Assembly: GCA_001689445.1 (NCBI GenBank)
Contig: LUJN01000001.1
Location: 1 to 11,352, forward strand
Reading direction: 5' to 3'
Length of the DNA stretch: 11,352 nt
Source: Bacteroidales bacterium M3
GTDB taxonomy: Bacteria; Bacteroidota; Bacteroidia; Bacteroidales; Muribaculaceae
Shown: piece by piece, positions 7,037-11,352 of the stretch
How positions within the stretch are numbered: the stretch's first letter is position 1
How the letters are laid out: the number at the start of each line of letters is the position of its first letter
Translations under genes and position numbers: made by a program
Notes under the pieces: model-generated
The model's input: the letters and a program-made list of their open reading frames with translations, nothing else
What the model was told of the DNA's origin: nothing
Database searches by the model: none

Positions 7037-7073
7037 AAAAAGCGAGGGAAATCGTAAGATTCCCTCGCTTTTT
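7037..7073. terminator. Bidirectional terminator between the lipoprotein gene and waaA
   Basis: A perfect 14-bp stem pairs 7037-7050 with 7060-7073 around a nine-base loop. The outer five pairs are all A-T, so each strand ends in TTTTT: 7069-7073 on plus and 7041-7037 on minus. It therefore can stop both converging transcripts. It starts 39 bases after the lipoprotein stop; on the minus strand its first paired base (7073) is the last base of the waaA TGA stop codon. Confidence 0.9.
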
Positions 7074-8308
7074 CACAGCCGCCCCGCTATCGCCTCGTAG
7101 ACAGTGTCGGTAGCCCCGAGGTTGTCGCGGATATATCCTCCGGCGATGCGCGATGACACGGCGAGGGCATCACTATCGGTCGTGAGCCGGTCAAGCACCT
7201 TGTTTAGCTCGCCGCTGTCGCTGACGCTGAACGCCCCGCTGAGCGCGATGAGGTCGACGGCCTCCTTGAATTTTGAGTAGCGTGGGCCGAATATCACCGG
7301 CATCCCGTAGACGGCTGCCTCGTTGATGTTGTGGATGCCGACGCCGAATCCCCCTCCGACATACGCTATCCTGCCATATCGGTAGGCACTCGACAGCAGC
7401 CCGTACCCGTCGATTATAAGCACTTGCGCCTGTGACACGTTCTCCGGGTTGGCCTGCGACAGGCGCACGCATCGCCCGGTAGCGGCAGCCTCGATTTCCC
7501 GCATCCGTCCCTCCTTGACTTCGTGAGGGGCAATGATGGCCTTGATGGCTGGATGGGCATTGAGGTAGGGGATGAGAATCGCTTCGTCGGGTGGCCATGT
7601 GCTTCCCGCCACTATCACAGTGGGGGTGTCGGCGGTGAATGCGTCCAAGGCGGGGATGTCGTGAGCCGTGGCCATGATGTCGGTCACGCGGTCAAACCGT
7701 GTGTCGCCCGCCACGGTCACATTCTCTATCCCGATGCCGTTGAGCAGTTGCCGCGACGGCTCGTCCTGCACAAAAAGGCGGGTGTAGCATTCCAATATGC
7801 CACGGAACATCCCGCCCCATGGCTTGAAAAATGTCTGCCCGGGACGGAATATGCCCGAAACGAGATAGGTCGGTATGCCGCGACGGTGTAGTTCGTGGAT
7901 ATAGTTGCCCCAGAACTCATATTTTATGAACAGGGCCGCCTCCACGTTGATTGTGTCAAGCAATCTGCATGCATTGCGCGCTGTGTCAAACGGCAGGTAG
8001 GCGACTATATCGGCTCCTTTATAGTCTTTTCTAACCTCGTAGCCCGAGGGGGAAAAGAATGTCAGCAACACCCTCTTGTCGGGTTGCTCGCGCTTTATCC
8101 TCTCGATAAGGGGACGCCCCTGTTCAAACTCTCCGAGCGAGGCGGCGTGTACCCACACATAGGATGCGCCGGGCGTGACACATTCACGCAATATGCGCCA
8201 TGTGTCATTCTGCCCCCGCAACATCTTGCGCACCTTGTCGCTGCGCAGCGCGGCAATTCGCGCTCCGGCACGGTAGAGCGATATCGACAGGTTGTATAAA
8301 GGATTCAT
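7073..8308 (-). CDS. waaA: 3-deoxy-D-manno-octulosonic acid (Kdo) transferase
   Basis: A 411-residue GT30 glycosyltransferase (also called kdtA) that moves Kdo from CMP-Kdo to lipid IVA on the inner face of the cytoplasmic membrane, an essential step in LPS core assembly. The N-terminal segment (about 3-21) is the hydrophobic/amphipathic membrane anchor usual for the family. VWVHAASLGEFEQG (51-64) holds the conserved catalytic-base Glu at E60. AGDTRFDRV (200-208), VAGSTW (233-238), APHEVKEGR (260-268) and the CMP-Kdo site GGGFGVGIHNINEAAVYG (318-335, with E330) are intact. It starts six bases after the gltX stop codon, so translation is probably coupled to gltX. How many Kdo units it adds cannot be read from sequence. 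Its stop abuts a terminator, ending the tilS-gltX-waaA run. Confidence 0.95.
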   Translation of the reverse strand: MNPLYNLSISLYRAGARIAALRSDKVRKMLRGQNDTWRILRECVTPGASYVWVHAASLGEFEQGRPLIERIKREQPDKRVLLTFFSPSGYEVRKDYKGADIVAYLPFDTARNACRLLDTINVEAALFIKYEFWGNYIHELHRRGIPTYLVSGIFRPGQTFFKPWGGMFRGILECYTRLFVQDEPSRQLLNGIGIENVTVAGDTRFDRVTDIMATAHDIPALDAFTADTPTVIVAGSTWPPDEAILIPYLNAHPAIKAIIAPHEVKEGRMREIEAAATGRCVRLSQANPENVSQAQVLIIDGYGLLSSAYRYGRIAYVGGGFGVGIHNINEAAVYGMPVIFGPRYSKFKEAVDLIALSGAFSVSDSGELNKVLDRLTTDSDALAVSSRIAGGYIRDNLGATDTVYEAIAGRL

Positions 8309-8314
8309 TAGGAT

Positions 8315-9847
8315 TTATTCCGGCACCTTGATGTTCTCGATGCCACGGTTGATGCGGGCTATGGTCTCCTCCTTGCCGAGCAGCTCGGTGATGTCAAACA
8401 TGTGCGGCCCTTTGCACTCGCCGACGACTGTCAGGCGGAAAGCGTTCATCACGTTGCCGAGGTGATAGCCGTGGTCTTCAATCCATTTGAGCACGATAGG
8501 CTCGGCGGCTGCCGACGAGAAGTCCTCAAGCCCTTCGAGCACGCCGGTGAGTTCGGCCATTATGCGCGGCATGTCTGTGCTCCAGCGTTTCTTTATCGCC
8601 TTAGGTTCGTATTCGGCGGGGGCGACAAAGAAGAACCGTGCCGTGTCCCAAAGGTCGCGCACGAAGTTGATGCGCCCTTTCACCATCCCGACGGCGCGGG
8701 TGATGTAGTCGTCACTGAAAAGGGTGAGGTCAACGCCATTCTCTTTCAGCACGGGCTTGAACAGCTCGGCAAGCTTGGCGTCGGGGAGCTGCTGCAGGTA
8801 GACGTGGTTGAACCATTTGCCCTTTTCAAAGGCAAACTTCGCCCCCGAGCGTGAGCAGTGTTCAAGTGAGAATTTCGATATAAGCTCGTCCATCGACATC
8901 ACTTCGGTGTCGTCGCCGGGATTCCACCCGAGCAGGGCGAGGAAGTTTACCACCGCCTCGGGCAGGTAGCCGCTCTCGCGGTATCCCGAGGAGATGTCGC
9001 CGCTCTTGGGGTCGTGCCATTCAAGCGGGAAAACGGGAAATCCCAGGCGGTCGCCGTCGCGCTTGCTCAGTTTCCCTTTGCCGTCGGGCTTCAACAGCAG
9101 CGGCAGGTGGACAAAGCGGGGCATCGTGTCGCTCCACCCGAATGCCTCGTAGAGCAGCACATGGAGCGGGGCCGACGGCAGCCACTCCTCGCCGCGTATG
9201 ACGTGGGATATCTTCATCAGATGGTCGTCCACGATGTTGGCCAAATGGTAGGTGGGGAGGTCGTCGGCGCTCTTGTAGAGCACCTTGTCATCGAGCACCG
9301 ACGAGTTGATGGTCACCTTGCCGCGTATCATGTCGTCGACAACGACATCGCGCCCCGGCTCCACCTTGAAGCGCACGACATACTGTGCCCCCTCGTTGAT
9401 GAGACGGTCTACCTCCTCGGCGGGGAGCGACAGGGAGTTGCGCATCGACATGCGGGTCGAGGCGTCATATTGGAAGTTGGGCGTGGCAGCGCGTGCGGCC
9501 TCCAGTTCGGCAGGGGTGTCAAAGGCTATGTATGCCTTGCCGCTGTCGAGCAGCTTGTGCATGTGCTCGCGGTAGATGTCGCGACGCTCGCTCTGCTTGT
9601 ATGGCCCGTAAGGGCCTCCCTCGCGCACACCCTCGTCAATCTTGATACCGAGCCACGCCAACGACTCGTTGATGTAATCTTCCGCGCCGGGGACAAACCG
9701 CTGTGAGTCGGTGTCCTCGATGCGTAGTATCATCTTGCCGCCATGCTGGCGCGCGAATATATAGTTGTAAAGTGCCGTGCGCACCCCTCCGATATGGAGC
9801 GGCCCGGTGGGCGACGGCGCAAATCTTACTCTTACAGGAGTTTCCAT
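8315..9847 (-). CDS. gltX: Glutamyl-tRNA synthetase
   Basis: A 510-residue class I aminoacyl-tRNA synthetase that charges tRNA-Glu with glutamate in the cytoplasm. The Rossmann fold carries the HIGH-type motif HIGG (18-21) within RFAPSPTGPLHIGG, and the KMSKS-type motif KLSKR (259-263). RIEDTD (42-47) and the WLPSAPLHVLLYEAFGW stretch (222-238) are typical. Right after KLSKR lies an insertion (about 264-293, including PVFPLEW and SSGYRESGYLP) that I recognise from Bacteroidetes enzymes. The anticodon-binding domain fills the C-terminus. I start at the ATG at 9847: MetGluThrPro leads straight into the conserved strand, and GAGG lies a few bases upstream. The longer frame (TTG at 9913) would begin inside the -7 promoter element and add 22 residues with no family counterpart. 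It is 68 bases after tilS and six before waaA. Confidence 0.97.
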   Translation of the reverse strand: METPVRVRFAPSPTGPLHIGGVRTALYNYIFARQHGGKMILRIEDTDSQRFVPGAEDYINESLAWLGIKIDEGVREGGPYGPYKQSERRDIYREHMHKLLDSGKAYIAFDTPAELEAARAATPNFQYDASTRMSMRNSLSLPAEEVDRLINEGAQYVVRFKVEPGRDVVVDDMIRGKVTINSSVLDDKVLYKSADDLPTYHLANIVDDHLMKISHVIRGEEWLPSAPLHVLLYEAFGWSDTMPRFVHLPLLLKPDGKGKLSKRDGDRLGFPVFPLEWHDPKSGDISSGYRESGYLPEAVVNFLALLGWNPGDDTEVMSMDELISKFSLEHCSRSGAKFAFEKGKWFNHVYLQQLPDAKLAELFKPVLKENGVDLTLFSDDYITRAVGMVKGRINFVRDLWDTARFFFVAPAEYEPKAIKKRWSTDMPRIMAELTGVLEGLEDFSSAAAEPIVLKWIEDHGYHLGNVMNAFRLTVVGECKGPHMFDITELLGKEETIARINRGIENIKVPE

Positions 9848-9910
9848 CTTGATACCTCGTTTTATTCGTCCGCAGGACACCTCATCGGCCTCCCGCTTGG
9901 GTTTTGCCCG

Positions 9911-9941
9911 CAAAGTTACTCCAACTTATCCTCATTTACAA
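9911..9941 (-). promoter_or_regulatory. Promoter of gltX-waaA within the end of tilS
   Basis: On the minus strand, TTG (9941-9939) is followed after exactly 20 bases by TAACTTTG (9918-9911), a full match to the Bacteroidetes primary sigma consensus (TTG near -33, TAnnTTTG near -7). The -7 element includes the tilS stop codon (9918-9916). Transcription would start near 9904, giving a leader of roughly 57 bases before the gltX ATG at 9847. This is the best-formed promoter in the window. Confidence 0.68.
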
Positions 9942-11280
9942 GATTTCCTACTGTTTTTATGGCTATGGCGCGGCGTGTCGTCGTGGTGATGGGATAGTGG
10001 CGGGAGGCGCGGAGGCCGACAATCCACAGGATTGTGCCGTCGCGTGTCAGTAGCCACATGCGTTGCTTGTCGAGCAGGGAGAGGTGGGCGTCGGAAAAGA
10101 TATCGCTCACGAGGCGCGTGCCTTTCATGCCGAATGGGGCGAGCCGGTCGCCGTGCCGCCATCGGCGTAGGGCGAACTGCGGGTTCCCGTTGAGGACTTC
10201 GGCATCAAGATAGAGCGTGTCGCGGCCAAACGCGAGGCTCATCCCCGGCGTGTAGTCAAATACCCTGACTTCAAGCCGTATGGGGCTGTCGATGAGGTGG
10301 TGCAGGTCGATAAGGTGCTCATCGTCGTTATCAGATTCTGTCTCGCGTGTCGCGAGTTGAAGCCGTCCTCCGCTTGTCACGGCGACATGGGTAGGGGAGA
10401 GGAAGCGTTGCCCCGAGGTGGCGGCTGCGTCGAGCATTCCGCGAGTCTGCGTGTCGTTGAATCCGTAGGGGCGCATAAGCTCAAACAGCAATGCCCCAGC
10501 ATCCGGCCTCTCTTTCATGAGGTTCGCAAGGTCTACGGTATTTCCGTCGATATATCGCCCCCGCTGTTCGGCCACATATTCATCCATAAGCCTGCGGTTG
10601 TCGCCGAGACATTCCATCGTGTGGCATATCGCCTCGGTTGCCCCGGGAAACTCCTGCTCCAGCATCGGCAGCACGACATTGCGCAGCCGGTTGCGGCGGT
10701 AGTCGTTTGACAGGTTGGAGCTGTCGGTGACATACGTCAGCCCGCGCGCGTCGAGATAGGCGATGATGTCGGCACGCGACACTCCGAGAAACGGGCGTAT
10801 GACGTGGTCGCGCCGCGGGCTCATCCCCGTCAGTCCGGTGATGCCTGTACCGCGCAGCAGGTTGAGGAAAAATGTTTCCACGTTGTCGTCACGATGGTGG
10901 GCCACTGCAATGGCCTCCGCGTCAAGCTCCTTGCGGAGCCGCTCAAACCATCCGTAACGCAGCTCGCGGGCGGCCATCTCGATTGAGATACCCTTTTCGC
11001 GGGCATATGCCGTCGTGTCGAAGTGCTCCACGCGGCACTCCACGCCCAGCTCCCGTGCCGTCCGCAACGCGTGCCGTCGGTCGCGCTCCGACTCCTCGCC
11101 CCGCAGGTGGAAGTCGCAGTGCGCCGCCGTGCACCGGTAGCCGAGTGCCGTAAGCACCGCTAACAGTGCCACCGAGTCGGCCCCGCCGCTCAACGCCACA
11201 ATAACATGTGCATCCATTGTCAGCGCCTCGTGTCGCCCGATATATCGTGCAATCTCTCTCTCAAATTCCTCCGCCGTCAT
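9916..11280 (-). CDS. tilS: tRNA(Ile)-lysidine synthetase
   Basis: A 454-residue N-type ATP pyrophosphatase that joins lysine to C34 of the tRNA-Ile with anticodon CAU, making lysidine so that it reads AUA and is charged with isoleucine. The PP-loop SGGADS is at 31-36, after VIVAL. AHHRDDNVETFFLNLLRGTG (127-146) and DYRRNRLRNVVLP (193-205) are family signatures for ATP and tRNA binding. The middle domain is about 215-310. The C-terminal TilS domain is present at about 368-431 (RRWRHGDRLAPFG, SDIFSDAHL, WIVGLRASRHYPI), so this is the long form. The ATG at 11280 gives 30 residues before the PP-loop, which is normal. The upstream spacer is AT-rich with no clear TAnnTTTG. It is probably first in a run with gltX and waaA, though gltX also has its own promoter. 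Confidence 0.96.
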   Translation of the reverse strand: MTAEEFEREIARYIGRHEALTMDAHVIVALSGGADSVALLAVLTALGYRCTAAHCDFHLRGEESERDRRHALRTARELGVECRVEHFDTTAYAREKGISIEMAARELRYGWFERLRKELDAEAIAVAHHRDDNVETFFLNLLRGTGITGLTGMSPRRDHVIRPFLGVSRADIIAYLDARGLTYVTDSSNLSNDYRRNRLRNVVLPMLEQEFPGATEAICHTMECLGDNRRLMDEYVAEQRGRYIDGNTVDLANLMKERPDAGALLFELMRPYGFNDTQTRGMLDAAATSGQRFLSPTHVAVTSGGRLQLATRETESDNDDEHLIDLHHLIDSPIRLEVRVFDYTPGMSLAFGRDTLYLDAEVLNGNPQFALRRWRHGDRLAPFGMKGTRLVSDIFSDAHLSLLDKQRMWLLTRDGTILWIVGLRASRHYPITTTTRRAIAIKTVGNLVNEDKLE

Positions 11281-11320
11281 AATTTGTAATTAATATATGA
11301 TGTTGCAAAACCGCCAAGAT

Positions 11321-11352
11321 GTAGGGTCGCGACCCAATGCTGTTCACTTAAG
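11321..11352 (+). repeat. Start of a second REP-like unit, cut by the window edge
   Basis: GTAG (11321-11324) runs directly into the perfect palindrome GGGTCGCGACCC (11324-11335). The next bases, AATGCTG (11336-11342) and ACTTAA (11346-11351), match the spacer of the doublet at 4137-4215, where AATGCTG is at 4168-4174 and ACTTAA at 4177-4182, with spacing differing by one base. The shared order GTAGGG, palindrome, AATGCTG, ACTTAA makes this the left half of a related unit with a different hairpin. The right half would lie beyond the window. Confidence 0.6.

Noticed and set aside
9848..9913. 22-residue N-terminal extension of GltX from TTG 9913
   Set aside because: The start would fall within the -7 promoter element, the residues have no counterpart in GltX, and a GAGG precedes the ATG at 9847.
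1..11352. CRISPR array, tRNA/rRNA genes, integrase, transposase, toxin-antitoxin or defence genes
   Set aside because: No direct-repeat/spacer pattern, no cloverleaf in the spacers, and every substantial coding region is accounted for by the seven genes listed.

Overview
The window looks like chromosomal DNA from a gut Bacteroidales, most likely a Muribaculaceae-type organism. The taxonomic clues are: a starch-degrading enzyme with stacked CBM26-like modules and a type IX secretion C-terminus; a GltX with the insertion after KLSKR that I associate with Bacteroidetes; start codons mostly without Shine-Dalgarno sequences; and promoter elements of the Bacteroidetes form TAnnTTTG. The family-level assignment is inference. 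Genes are GC-rich and the spacers are AT-rich.

Layout: (1) 1-185 is a non-coding edge with a GTAG-headed hairpin and the terminator of the amylase. (2) 186-3908 (-) is a 1240-residue secreted GH13 alpha-amylase with two Ig-like spacer domains, three starch-binding modules and a T9SS sorting tail. (3) 3909-4286 is a spacer with candidate amylase promoter elements, a 79-bp REP-like doublet (two GTAG-headed hairpins facing each other) and the fabF terminator. (4) 5817-4287 (-) is acpP-fabF, the acyl carrier protein and the elongating condensing enzyme of type II fatty acid synthesis. (5) 6116-6997 (+) is a divergent DUF3298-type lipoprotein of unknown role. (6) 7037-7073 is a perfect 14-bp hairpin serving as a bidirectional terminator between converging genes. 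(7) 11280-7073 (-) is a tilS-gltX-waaA(kdtA) run: tRNA-Ile lysidine synthetase, glutamyl-tRNA synthetase and Kdo transferase. gltX has its own good promoter lying over the tilS stop codon. (8) 11321-11352 is the cut-off beginning of what looks like a second copy of the REP-like unit.

The genes are mostly housekeeping: membrane lipid synthesis, lipid A-Kdo assembly, tRNA charging and tRNA modification, plus one polysaccharide-utilisation enzyme. I see no CRISPR array, tRNA, phage, toxin-antitoxin or defence system. The least explained material is non-coding: the GTAG-headed palindromes, which match the architecture of REP/BIME elements mobilised by RAYT (TnpA-REP) nucleases in other bacteria.
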